Shown here one piece after another: positions 33,065-44,500 of a DNA stretch of 64,000 bases. A model generated the notes under the pieces. That model saw only the letters and a program-made list of their open reading frames with translations. It had not been told where the DNA came from and did no database searches. The position numbers and the translations under genes were made by a program. The stretch is from Asparagopsis taxiformis (taxonomy: Eukaryota > Rhodophyta > Florideophyceae > Bonnemaisoniales > Bonnemaisoniaceae), in assembly GCA_030407315.1 (NCBI GenBank), contig JALQPE010001027.1, positions 17,462 through 81,461 of the forward strand, in the 5' to 3' direction. The stretch's first letter is position 1, and every line of letters begins with the position of its first letter.

Positions 33065-33322
33065 ACCTCACTGCGCAAATTTTTCTCCTCCCACCCACCA
33101 CCTGCAAATCAATGATCGCGGCGACTCGAAGGAACTAACTCCGCCGCAATGGAAAAATAATTCAAGATTAACACCAAGCTACTCACCGAACGTGCCGTAC
33201 GTTGCCACAATTACGCACGCACGAGATCGCGACAATTGGCTGCTGAACAAGAACTCAAACAACTACCAGAAGATCTTTACGCACAAGTACTAATCGAACA
33301 ACACGACGAGAGTCACATCCCC

Positions 33323-34820
33323 ATGTCCGACCAAGAACCATCTCCCACTCTCCCCTCCCCGACAGCACATCCGACACCTTCCCCACTACCTCCCCGCTTT
33401 GACATCCCACCTCTCTGCCAATAATATCCTACAATGGACCAGCACTATCGAATATCATGCCACCCTTTATGATCTCACCCCTTACCTACAAGACCCGCCT
33501 CCACTTACCCCAACTAACCCCACAGATTACAAGATCCACCGACAAAAGACAGCCTTAGCCAGGCTACTCGTCCTACCCAACATATCCCCTGAAATACTCC
33601 GTGGCTTAAGCCCCTCTCTTCTCGAAAGTCCGACAGCAGTTCTCTACCAACACCTCAAGACGAAACTCAGTGCTGTAAGCCCTCAACACTCGGAAGCAAA
33701 TCTACGCCGCCGAGCCTACCAACTGGTATATATCCCGGGCACCCCAATACAAGAATACATCACGCAGCATACCGAACTTCGAGAGCTTATGCTACAAACA
33801 TCTTTCCCACATATAGAAGATGAACAAACAACTGTACAATTTGTCTTAAATGGACTTTACAATGTTCCAGAGTTTGCATCCCTGTTACGAGAACTGGCAA
33901 ATTTCCATCACTTTCACTGCGGCCAGAGACCACCGCTGGACCTAGTGTTCACAATGTTAATAGAACACGAAAACGCAACGGCTGTCACTTCGCGTCAACC
34001 CCCTCCACAACTGGCACTCACTTACCCAAACCACAATCTGTACGCCCCACAGACTCCTACGTACTCAATGGAACCACTGCCCAGGCGTCACACATACCAT
34101 TCCCATCACCCAGCACCCTCATCGCCAACGAAAGCACGACACTACAAGCGCTATACGCTGAGCAAACACAGGCCGCCACCAATGGGGTACAAAGGCAAGT
34201 GGTGCACACTACATGGTAGTAAGACACACAACACGAACGAATGCTTCACGAGACAACACCTCCTTACACAAAACCGTGCCACAACACAACCCATACAATC
34301 CAATTACTCTCTAGACTCGTCGTTCACACTTCCCTCCACCCCTCTCGATCCCTCCCCCATCCACCCCCTCATCAACCCACATCACACTACCTCTACTCCC
34401 CAACATCAAACCACGTCATACCACCAATTCCCTAGCCGACCTCCCTCAGTAGATGAACTTCCTCCACATCGCACTTCTTCACCTCCAATACACCCCGAAA
34501 TAAACAATGGCTCTGATCTCTATCTGCTCGACTCCGGCGCGACGCCAACTCACGCCAAACAACGCCACAACACCATGATACCGTCGCCCTCTGCATCTAT
34601 CACTGCAGCTGGCATACCGGCAGACATCACACACCAAGGACCAATACAACTCCCCATTTCACAACACACTGCACTTTACATACCACATGCAGTCAACATG
34701 CCGTCTGCACAACACAACCTGTTGTCGGTCGGTCAACTCACTACTTCGTATGATGTTCTCTTTCAAAGAGGAGCAGCATACATCACAAAAAGCAGCCGCA
34801 ACCCCCTCAATCGCAGATAA
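33323..34820 (+). pseudogene. gag-protease of element C, frameshifted
   Basis: The start MSDQEPSPTLPSP matches the element B start in register, but the frame must change by one base near 33,415 to reach the main frame (SANNILQWTSTIEY onward, to 34,820). Contains the variant CHHC knuckle WCTLHGSKTHNTNEC, protease YLLDSGATPTHA and the terminal HNLLSVGQLTTSYDVLFQ. The frame ends with TAA, and a further in-frame TAG occurs before pol, unlike the -1 arrangement of element B. Confidence 0.85.
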
Positions 34821-34967
34821 TCGCTGTTGCCCCCTGCCACAACAATCTATACTATCTCCCCATAGCCCCTCACAAAACAACTCGCATACCACAGCCTCCA
34901 CCACAATGCAACGGAGCTCGCTCACACCGGATGCCACCAACAAAAGTCACAAAGACACAGACAAAAC

Positions 34968-37061
34968 ATGGCACACCTACGACACCAAAAGCTCCACCCC
35001 AAGCATACAACCCGCAAATTACCAAACCACAACCGTTCCGCTTATCTGTCTCAAAAAAATCAAAAACCTCCATACCACAAAATCCTTCCCCTTCTACACC
35101 AAAAAAATACCAAACCAAAGCGGGTAACATTTTCCAACCCACTCATACAGGCCGATTCACCACAACCACATACACCCAGAACTCAAGAACAAAACACGCC
35201 AACCTCCAGCAACCCACCAACGAAGAAGCCGACTCCATCTACACACCAACAAACCGATACCAATACGAATAATAACTCACACCACAAAACAAACACAAAT
35301 TTAAGTCCAAGAACACCCCTTATCCCTCCTTTCCCACCCATCAAACAACACGGAATCGATTCAAATACACATTCTAGCAAGCGGGTATCAGTCAAAACAC
35401 CGAGTCGGCCACCAGCCACAATTCCAATGACGGAATTGACACGTGCATATCATGAATGGCATTTGCGATTGGGACTCTTACACCCATCTCGCATACAGCA
35501 ACATGCAATTAAAGGCCTAGTACGAGGCTTACCCCGCATCCTCAAGAACTCACCGCCGATTATTACCTGTACGGGCTGCGCGCTAGGAAAACAATATTCT
35601 GCTCCATTTCATTCATCACCACGAACAGCCACATTAGGTTCACACCTACACACAGATGTCTGTGGTCCATTCAAAACTCCATCCATACATCATAACCGGT
35701 ACTTTGCTACATTCATGGACGAAAAAAGCCGCTACCTCCATGTACACGTGTCTACCAACAAGAATACCGCAGCCGCGCACATTCAACATCACATATCCCG
35801 AATACACACGTTAACACCGGTTCGCATCACGGACATAACAATGGACAACGCCAAAGAGTATCACACAAACTCACTGCAACAATTTTACAAAAAAGAACAC
35901 ATCACGGTGCATCCCACCATTCCCCATACCCCACAAGAGAACGCGCTAGCTGAGAGGATTAATAGGTCGCTACTGGACACCGTCCGATCCCTATTGCTCT
36001 CTTCTGGACTTCCAGAAACATTATGGGACTATGCTCTACATGCAGCAGTAGACTATCACAACCATTCACCGCACAGCGCCCACAACAAGACCCCGCTTAC
36101 AATCTGGAACAGCACAATACCTGACGTCACAACGCTGCTCAAGTTCGGCCAACTAGGCCACATACATAATCGCCACACAAGTCACAAACTACAACCTCAA
36201 GCAGCTCTTGTCCACTATATCGGAAGATTGGACGCTACACACTATCACACGTACGACCCCCAAACAAACAGTATCGGGAGATGTCGTATCAAGGATTTCA
36301 AAACCTATGACCCCAACACTGACCCAGTTGTCACTTGCAACACAGCAAACTACGAAAAACAGGGTAACAATACTATTTCCGATCACAATCCATTCAGCTC
36401 TCCAAAAACACTTTCAGACGCTCGTAAAGCACCCGACGCCGCCGAATGGGAAGTCTCATGGAACCACGAACATGACTCCCTCGAAAAGAGAGGCACAATC
36501 ACGTACATACCGTCAACACAAGTTCCCCCCGACACTAAGCTGCTACCAGTAAAAATGGTACTTAAAACGAAGACTGATTCAAACGGTAACCCCATAACAA
36601 GAAAGACAAGATGTAACTTACGCGGAGACCTTCAACGTCCACACGAGCATTATGATCCAGACAGCATTGCCTCTCCCGTCGCCGACCGAGACGCTATACG
36701 TACTGCACTAGCCATAGCAGCGGCCCATAACTATGAAGCTCATCACTGGGATATTGAATCTGCATTCCTGCATGAAGCTTTTGGCGAAGGCACACCCCTT
36801 TACATACACCAACCTCAAAGGTTTGATGGCTCATACAAGTATCCCGGCTATGTCGGTAAAATTACAGGCAACATCTATGGTGCCAAACAAGCATGCAACA
36901 CATTCACACGTGGCCTATCCAAGTACCTGGAGCTACATAACTTCACTCGGTTAGCCAGCGAAAGTTGCACTTTTCTGCTCCGATCCACACTAGACAGCAC
37001 CAAATTTGTATTCTTCGTCATCACCATTGATGACTTTCTGGTTGTGTCAAACTGCCTGTAG
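34968..37061 (+). pseudogene. pol of element C, truncated in RT
   Basis: 697 codons in the same frame as gag but separated by stops. Pre-integrase (AYHEWHLRLGLLHPSRI, CTGCALGK), integrase Asp in HTDVCGP, Asp in TMDNAKEY and Glu in QENALAER, then RT to FVITIDDFLVVSN, where insert E begins. The RT core box again has Thr (TIDD) in place of Tyr. The long Thr/Asn/Pro-rich N-terminal linker is poorly conserved. Confidence 0.88.
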
Positions 37062-38086
37062 GACCTTAGCCCTTGTAGATAGATTGTACCTCCGAGGAGG
37101 ATTAGAGGATAGGGATAAGGCTTCGAACTCACGAGTGAGAGCGCCGATTCCACGAGGTTGACGCCTCGTGCGATCCTAGTAACCCGAGGGCTGTGTCGGG
37201 TGGATCGATCCCTCGGAGCCCGGACACCAGTCCCCCAACCCGGTAGCGGGTGGTAGAGCGGGGTCCGGGACGGCTGGATCTAACCTGCCGGAGGGATCTA
37301 TCGGCCGTGGCCGTCCCCAACCCACTCAAGGGTTAACTAGGCACTTAGCGCGATGGATCCCCGCGGGGATTGTAGTCGCCTCCACGCGTGGTTTTCACAC
37401 GACGTATTCCGCAACTGTGATACCACTGACGGCAGCGGTCGGGACCGTTTGAAAAGCCTGCGGGCGTTGGCTTCGGTTGACCGGCTGGGGGTGCCAACCG
37501 ACAGCACTCCCCGTCGGTAGCCTTGTCCCGGTGGGCGGAAGGCCCCTCCCGGTCGCCTAGCGGCGTTAAAAGAAGCGGGAAGGTTCTCCACTACCGTGGA
37601 GACGAAATGCCCTAGGGCAATCCACGTGCACTCCCGCCGGAGGAGGCTCGCGGCGGGCAATTGGGGAAATGTGCGAGCGATCCCCAATTGGAGATCGAAA
37701 CGGAGCAGCGGGTATCCGGTAAGGGAACTGCCACCGCCGTTTAGTTGTAAGTTAAACGACCACGGTCGAAAGATTTGGAACCGAGACGATCTGCCTTTAT
37801 TGTAGCTTAGTGGTCAATCCGTTGACCTTAAATGGTCAACGAGACTGCCGGGACCGGACCAGGACCAATGGTCCCGGTCCGGCGTCCAATGGACCTTGTG
37901 GGGTGTTTATGCGGCCCAGGGGCCTTACAGAGTAAGCTGCTACGTTGCTACGTGTAAACTAATAGAAACGGCTAGCCGTAACGTACACGTGCACAACTGT
38001 AACGGGAGAATCCTCCCGCTCGCACACGTGTGTGACTAATCGCGCCTATATCGCTACACGTTGCACGCTCGCCGAAGGGTCCCGCG
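37053..38086. other. Insert E, left part: GC-rich sequence of unknown class
   Basis: Follows immediately the break in the C reverse transcriptase and differs from it in composition. No RT, integrase or transposase motif was read. It contains a strong inverted repeat around 37,847-37,883 (GGACCGGACC..GGTCC..GGTCCGG type). A 116-codon minus-strand frame (37,337-37,687) is Arg-rich without motif. It ends at the D target duplication CCGCG (38,082-38,086). It may be part of a non-LTR element, a non-autonomous LTR element or captured genomic DNA; not resolved. Confidence 0.45.
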
Positions 38087-38895
38087 TGTGGTGCAATTTA
38101 AGTTGGTCGATGGAACCGATGCGAGCGCGCGCGTTTACGTTAGTCCGCAAGCATCCGTTTGAGTTAGTTTAGTAAGCGAGCGTACGCGTGGCGCCTTGAT
38201 TACGTGTCACGGAGCGTCAATGCGAGCGCGTGCGCGCGTACGTTGCCACGAAATCGCGAGCCGCGCCACGTGTAGCGTTTTCCGCGAATTTCCCTTTATT
38301 TCCCTTTTTTGGGTTTTTTATGACGAAAGTCTTTTTCCCAAATATTTCCCTTTTTTGCGTGCGAGCGTGCGGCCGCCGCCGGCCGGCCACACAAGGACAG
38401 CCTGTCCCAAGTAAGTTAGCTATTAGTGGTCGCATGGCTTCGCACCCTACCAATAAACAGTCAGCACTTTCGCAGCTACGAGTTAAGCGTTGAGCGCGTC
38501 GCGAGGACCGATTGCGTTACGACGTTGCGTGCGGATTGCTCACGATCGCCGACGTACGTGCGCGCGCGCCGCGTTTACCGACCGTCGAATTGCGTCGCAC
38601 CGCGAGACCGCGCGTTGCGTCGCATACCGCTAGGCCAGGGATTTACGACCCCTGCGTGGATCGTGTTGAGCTCGAGTTTACTCGGTGATCTCACCCTGAG
38701 ATCACGGCTTGCGCCGGCCCGCGAATCCCGTGTTGCGATCGACCCTGCGCGTTCCGCCGTTGTACCACCCGATCGCCTCCGCGACCGAGCGACGTGCGAA
38801 ACGCAAGTTCACGAGCGCGTTACGGTTCAACACGCCCTGACAAGGCAAGCGATTCTAGAACTCTCTTAGTGACCGCCATCCCGGCTGGTCCTACA
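38087..38895 (+). repeat. 5' LTR of element D (809 bp)
   Basis: TGTGGTGCAATTTAAG..GGTCCTACA, repeated at 50,564-51,372 with an offset of 12,477. Contains a T-rich block near 38,280-38,360 with repeated TTTCCCTTT motifs in an otherwise CG-rich LTR. Confidence 0.95.
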
Positions 38896-38897
38896 AC

Positions 38898-38910
38898 TGG
38901 TCTCTCGACC
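38898..38910 (+). other. Candidate primer-binding site of element D
   Basis: TGGTCTCTCGACC begins 2 nt after the LTR and has the TGG expected for pairing with a tRNA 3' CCA end. The tRNA is not identified. This differs from the half-tRNA sites of the copia-type elements. Confidence 0.5.
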
Positions 38911-39471
38911 TAGAATTGCGCGAACCGACGTGCGAACTCAGCGAAGAACAGAAACTCCGCTTGGGGAAAACACGGGACGCCAAACCTATCGCTTACTCTA
39001 ATTCTTCTTTTATCCGTTCGTCGTGCGCGACAGCGAGGGCGATTGACGCGTGCGCGCGTATCGCTATCCCGGAAGCGGTGCTATAGCCTCTCTGGTTTGT
39101 ATAACTACCCTACCTCTACTACGACGATTCGCCGCGCGGAACGACGCGATCGAAGACGCAGCGCGTGCGCGCGCTAGTTCGCAACCCTAACGCGGGTTCG
39201 GCGGTGCCGAAAATATTGGGTTCGCGGACGATCGAGACCCGTCTTTGCGCGTTCCGAGCGAGGAAGAAGCCCTCCTGCGAGCGAACTCGTCCCCCTCACC
39301 CTTACTACGCGCGCCCGATACGCAGACAATTTTCGGGAAGCGCTTCCCTTTTTACTTGCCAATTTTTCGACGCGCCGACGCGAGATTTTGACGCGCGCCG
39401 AATTCCCCTTTCTCCTTCCCATCATCCCTTTTTCCCTTTTCCCTAGGCGACGATCGAACGCAACCGCGCCG

Positions 39472-40074
39472 ATGGATCCATCCGCGCCCGAGCGATCGAA
39501 CGCGCCGACCGAACCGCCGCCAGTCGCGTCGCAAACGCACGCAGTCGACGCGCTGGTCGCTTCACATATCCCTGACCCTACCGCTTCCCCGTGGCCGCCG
39601 CTACCGACGCAAGCGCTCGCGAGCATTGACGACGACGCGCAAACGTCCGACGATGGCGCCGCAACGAAGCGCGAGGCCGAGTTCCGCGTTTCCGACGTGC
39701 ACACTACGCCGTCCGCAACGCTTCCGAGCTTGGTTCGACAAGTAGTGGACGACCCTACGTTCCAGTGCATGCTCCAGGCAGAAGTCCGAGCGGCTGTGGA
39801 CCGCGCCATCAAGGGCCAATCACGTGGATTGACGGCTCAGATGAGGGCGCAAGTCCACAACCTTATCGTCACTATGATGGACTCCCGCGAGGAGCACAAC
39901 ACCGACCGCGCGAGCGTCGTTACGCGCGAAAACCGAACGCGAACCGCAGCGCGCGCGACCCCCACGAACTACGCGACCCCGAAGGATGGCTGGAACTGGC
40001 GCGCCAGGACCTGTCATTCGACGACCACCCGCGCTCGAATAGCGACGACGGACCCGCGCACCCCGGGCTGGTAG
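39472..40074 (+). CDS. N-terminal gag frame of element D
   Basis: I take MDPSAPERSNAP at 39,472 as start; the frame is open from an earlier Met at 39,388. About 200 codons, acidic/Pro-rich, with a stretch (DDPTFQCMLQAEVRAAVDRA) that could be helical. It overlaps the main gag frame, which lies one base back (-1). Either an upstream separate protein, a second frameshift fusion, or gag split by a single-base deletion. The segment LRDPEGWLELARQD in the next frame looks like the natural continuation. Confidence 0.5.
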   Translation: MDPSAPERSNAPTEPPPVASQTHAVDALVASHIPDPTASPWPPLPTQALASIDDDAQTSDDGAATKREAEFRVSDVHTTPSATLPSLVRQVVDDPTFQCMLQAEVRAAVDRAIKGQSRGLTAQMRAQVHNLIVTMMDSREEHNTDRASVVTRENRTRTAARATPTNYATPKDGWNWRARTCHSTTTRARIATTDPRTPGW

Positions 40075-41498
40075 AGATCCAGCCGTTGAACGAGCTGTTC
40101 ACGCGCGCGCTTTCGTACCGCACGTATCGCTTGCGAAATACGGACCGCGCGTTTAATCGGGAAATCGCGAGCGAATTGGCTAACACCGCGAAGACGGTGC
40201 GCCATTCGATGCAAGGAGAGAATTTCACGGGCAGTGACGGAATCGCGGTACTATCGTTTCTGAAGTACTTCAAGAGCGCATGCGACGACACCGGCGTATC
40301 CGAAGGCGCAGCGCTGCCGATTCTCAAGTATTTCCTGGCCGACGAAGCGCGCGACACGTTCCAAACGTACGTGGGACGAACGTTCCGAGGAGCGCGCGCG
40401 GGCGTCGATTCGATTACGTGCTACACGGAAGCCGTTCAGTGGCTCTTACTAACCTACGCGCGCGAAGGCGACGTTGCGCAAGCGTACCGCGACGTGGCGC
40501 AACAAACGCAAGACCCGAAGGAAACCGAAACGCAATTCGCTACGCGATTACGACGACGAGCGCTGCGCTGCGGCGACGCGTTTAGCGAGCGAACGCTTGT
40601 TTCTATTTTCGTCGATGGTCTACGCCCCTACGCGCAACACCTCGTGCGGGACGCGCTGTCTCGTGACCCGCGGCGATACACCTTTCGAGAGCTAGTCTCT
40701 ATGGCGCAGAGCCACGGGGACACGCACCGAGCGATGACGCCGACGACGAGCGCGCGACCGCTACTGCGACGAACGCCTGCGCTCTACGTAGACGAGGACG
40801 AGACACCGATGATGCAAGCTCTGACCGTGGGGCACACCCCACCATCAGGCTTCTCATCGCCAAACGTCTCAACCTCCGCCGCGACACCGCACGCTCCGCG
40901 CGAACGGAAGTTCTCGACTCCGAGCCCCATGCGAAGTCCGACCTCGCTTGGCACTCCTTCGTCGAATTACCGCACGCCACGCTCGCGCGACGCCTCGCCC
41001 GCCGACCGCTCACGACGCACTGCGCATACCGACGACCGGGAACGCGAACGCGCGGGACCGTACACGGCGCACATACCGCGCGCGACTTACCCACCGCCTA
41101 TCGTGAGGCAGACGGCACCGGCCGACACGTCTCGCACGGCAGCGTTCCGATGCCTGATATGCAGGAAGTTCGGGCACCCGATGGTGAATTGCCCACTGCT
41201 CTCGTCCGAGCAGCAGGCCGCGATTCGCGAAATGCATAGCCACGCGCGCCTAACGCCCGAAGAACTGAACCTGCAGCGCAACGTTCAGGTCTTCGAAGTC
41301 TCCGCGCACGCCGACGCGAACGAGAGCGAGCGACAGCGCGTCGACGGCAACGAGCGAACGCGCGAAAACGAGGGCGCACGCGAGCGCGAGCGCGAAAACG
41401 ATCGGACGCGCGAATACGACGCGCATGACAGCGAGCAGCTCACGCCCCACTCGGTTCGTTTTGCAGAAGACCCGGGAAACGCCTACGAGGAGCCGTAG
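39765..41498 (+). CDS. gag of element D
   Basis: 577 codons as an open frame, though its N-terminal ~90 residues may not be translated (see preceding frame). A helical capsid-like region follows (LNELFTRALSYRTYRLRNTD, then FLKYFKSACDD and ETETQFATRLRRRAL, as in gypsy retrotrans_gag). A CCHC zinc knuckle RCLICRKFGHPMVNCP lies near 41,150-41,195, then a highly charged Arg/Glu-rich tail. It ends at TAG 41,496-41,498, 16 nt after a slippery heptamer that would shift ribosomes into pol. Confidence 0.85.
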   Translation: MHAPGRSPSGCGPRHQGPITWIDGSDEGASPQPYRHYDGLPRGAQHRPRERRYARKPNANRSARDPHELRDPEGWLELARQDLSFDDHPRSNSDDGPAHPGLVEIQPLNELFTRALSYRTYRLRNTDRAFNREIASELANTAKTVRHSMQGENFTGSDGIAVLSFLKYFKSACDDTGVSEGAALPILKYFLADEARDTFQTYVGRTFRGARAGVDSITCYTEAVQWLLLTYAREGDVAQAYRDVAQQTQDPKETETQFATRLRRRALRCGDAFSERTLVSIFVDGLRPYAQHLVRDALSRDPRRYTFRELVSMAQSHGDTHRAMTPTTSARPLLRRTPALYVDEDETPMMQALTVGHTPPSGFSSPNVSTSAATPHAPRERKFSTPSPMRSPTSLGTPSSNYRTPRSRDASPADRSRRTAHTDDRERERAGPYTAHIPRATYPPPIVRQTAPADTSRTAAFRCLICRKFGHPMVNCPLLSSEQQAAIREMHSHARLTPEELNLQRNVQVFEVSAHADANESERQRVDGNERTRENEGARERERENDRTREYDAHDSEQLTPHSVRFAEDPGNAYEEP

Positions 41499-41516
41499 CG
41501 GGTGGGCCGGCTCCTC
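41474..41516 (+). promoter_or_regulatory. -1 ribosomal frameshift signal, gag to pol, element D
   Basis: GGGAAAC at 41,474-41,480 is in the required phase (gag codons CCG GGA AAC). After a 6-nt spacer, GAGGAGCCG (41,487-41,495) pairs perfectly with CGGCTCCTC (41,508-41,516) across a 12-nt loop. Slippage by -1 enters the pol frame at 41,480, which is open to 45,748. The loop contains CGGGTGG (41,499-41,505), complementary to CCACCCG at 41,579-41,585, allowing a possible long-range pseudoknot. Confidence 0.85.
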
Positions 41517-41590
41517 CTCACTCAACGGATACGCGACGCGCGACGACGCAACCACCGCGCGAAAAACCGCCTCCGTTACCACCCGAAACA

Positions 41591-44500
41591 GTGGTCCTGT
41601 TTCAGACCCCTACCGCGAACTACAAACTCGAGACCCGCGTCGGGTATAATCAACGCACGGCCACCGCGGTGACCGCCGTGCTTGATACTGGCGCAGGCCC
41701 GAGCCTCATTCGCGAAAACGTACTAGGCGCCGACTGGAAGCGCCACGCTACGCCGCCGACGCTGCGCTGCGCGATTATCGACGCGAACGGACGACGCCTC
41801 GCGCCAAACGCGTCGCTGCGACTTAGCGTTTTTCTAGGTGCCCGAGCGCATCTCCAAACCTTTTTGGTGATGCCACGCTTATCCGTCCCATGTATCTTGG
41901 GAGCGGACTTCATCGACCGCGTAGTCGAAATTATCTACACTGGACCGCAGCGCGCGTTGCGAACCCGCTATGGCGACCACGTCCCGATGCTTCCGCGTAC
42001 GCCGACGAAACCGCGCCGCGCGCCGACCGCGAAGACGACCCGACCCACAAGCTTCGCGCCTATTCGCGCTGCGCGCCGCACATCGATTCCGCCGAACGCG
42101 ACGCGAGCGATCGACGTTACCACGAGCGCTGAAGGGCGCTGCATCATAGTTCCCGCGACTAACCTCTACGCGCAGAAACTACTCCGTTTAACCAACGGGG
42201 AGACGATGGTTCGAAGGAATGTACCCTTCCGAGTACAGGTACACAACGCTGGCACTCGTCTACAAGTATTGCCCAAAGGCATGAAGGTAGGCACCGCCGT
42301 GCCCAACCCCGTGGGGTGTCTACAAGTCGCTCAGGAAGCGCCGGACCCGCAAGACCGACCGCCCGACGACGCGACGCGACGCAACGTTACGACACCGCCG
42401 GACCCGCGCGAGACCGACGAAATTGCGAGCGCGACGCCGCCTTGGGAAGAACTCTTACGCGCGACGCTACGCGACGAGCGAGTAGACGACGACCTGCACG
42501 CGGAAATTATCGAGATGCTACGAAAGCATGAGCGCATGTGGAGCGGCACGCTGGGAGCCATTCACGCGACGGAGCACCGCATCGAGCTGGTTCCGGGGGC
42601 GACCCCCGTGAACCAACCGCCGTATCGCGCCGGACACGCGTCGCGCGAAATTATCCGTACGCAAGTGGAGAAGATGCTCCGCGCTGGAGTAATCGAACCC
42701 GCTACGTCGGAATGGGCGAGCCCGGTCGTGGTCGTGCCTAAGAAGGACGGGACCTCCCGCTTCTGCATTGACTACCGCCGCTTGAACGCCGCCACCGTGA
42801 AGGACGCGTACCCGATTCCGCGCATGGACGATTGCGTCGATTCGCTCGGTAACGCGACAGTTTTCACGACGCTGGACTGCAACTCGGGATACTGGCAAAT
42901 CCCAGTAGCGCACGCCGACCGCGATAAGACTACGTTTACGTCGCACGTCGGTACGTACCGCTTTCGCCGCATGCCTTTCGGACTTTCGAACGCGCCCGCG
43001 ACGTTTCAGCGCGCGCTCGACATTTTGCTCGCGAACGTGAAGTGGCAACATTGCCTTGTCTACCTGGATGACGTAATCATCTTCTCCGCCGACGTAAACG
43101 CGCACGTGCACCACGTCGACGAGATACTGGGAATCCTCGGACGCGCAGGCGTTTCGCTGAAATTCGCGAAGACCGAGTTCTTCAAGCGCTCGGTGGACTA
43201 CCTGGGACATACTATTTCGCCTGGGAAGCTCTCCGTACCGACGACGAAGTGCGACGCGCTGCGCGATGCGACGTACCCGACGACGAAGACGCAGCTGCGA
43301 AGTTTCCTAGGAACTTGCAACGTATACCGCCGATTCGTCGAGAAATTCGCGTTCGTCGCGGCGCCGCTTACGCAGTTGCTAAAGAAGGACCAAGGAGACA
43401 ACTTACCCGCGCCGACGCCGGAGCAAACGCGCGCGTTCGAATCATTGCGACAAGCGATGTTGTCTCCACCAATCCTCCGTCTACCGCGCGAAGGGCACCC
43501 GTATGTGCTCGATACAGACGCGTCGCAAGGGCAAATCGGATGCGCGCTACTTCAGCTAGACGCGGACGACGACGTACTACATCCAGTCGGATACTGGTCG
43601 CGCACGCTTAACGACGCGGAGCGCAACTATTCGACGACGGAACGCGAATGCCTCGCAGTCGTATGGGCAGTCTTGCTATTACGCGCATACTTGGAAGGAC
43701 GAAAGTTCACGGTTCGCACCGACCATAATTCGTTGCGTTGGATCCTGAACATGACGTCCGCGGAAGGACGACTCGCGCGCTGGAGATTGCGACTCGCCGA
43801 GTTCGAATTCGACGTCGAATACAAGAAGGGAAAACGCCACGTTATCGCCGACGCGCTCTCGCGAATGGCCACGCGAAGCTGCGACGAGACGGAAATACCG
43901 GACGAGATACCCTGCTTCGGCGCCGCGAACATCGTCGAACCGCACGCGAACGCATGCGACCGAACCGACGCTGCGCTATTATGCGACTACGCAGAATACT
44001 ACCCGAGCTTGGCTTGCCTACTGGCAACTCGGTCGTGTATCGAGCCGCCCGTATCCACTGACGAGTGGATTCGCGAACAGGCGACGGACGAATTCTGCCA
44101 GAACGCGAGACGCGACGTCGAAACCGCGCCGCGTTCGCGCTTCCATCTGTCCCCCGACGGGATACTAATGAGGACCGCTCCGCTCGACGACGCGACGCAG
44201 ATAGTTGTGCCCGAAGCGATAAAAGGACGTATTCTGCGAGCGAACCATTACGCGGTAACTGCAGGGCACCCGGGCGCGCGACGCATGTACGACGCAATTC
44301 GACGCGCGTATTACTGGCCGATGATGAGCGTAGACGTCTACACCACGGTGAGACAATGCGATGCGTGCGCGCGCAACCGCGTTACGCAATATCGCCATAC
44401 GAACGCCCTGAAGCTATTCCCCGCTACGCGCCCGCTCGAAGACGTCGCTATCGATATTCTGGGACCGCTGCCCGAGACCCCGCGCCAACGCCGCTTCGTA

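Noticed and set aside
37806..37900. tRNA-like A-box TAGCTTAGTGGT in insert E
   Set aside because: No acceptor stem, anticodon arm or B box at suitable spacing.
37053..38086. Ribosomal RNA fragment as identity of insert E
   Set aside because: No recognisable conserved rRNA core sequence was seen.
39174..39812. 212-codon minus-strand frame in element D
   Set aside because: Shadow of the gag N-terminal frame in GC-rich DNA; no motif.
42518..43210. 230-codon minus-strand frame within D pol
   Set aside because: Lies opposite the conserved RT domain; explained by GC codon bias.
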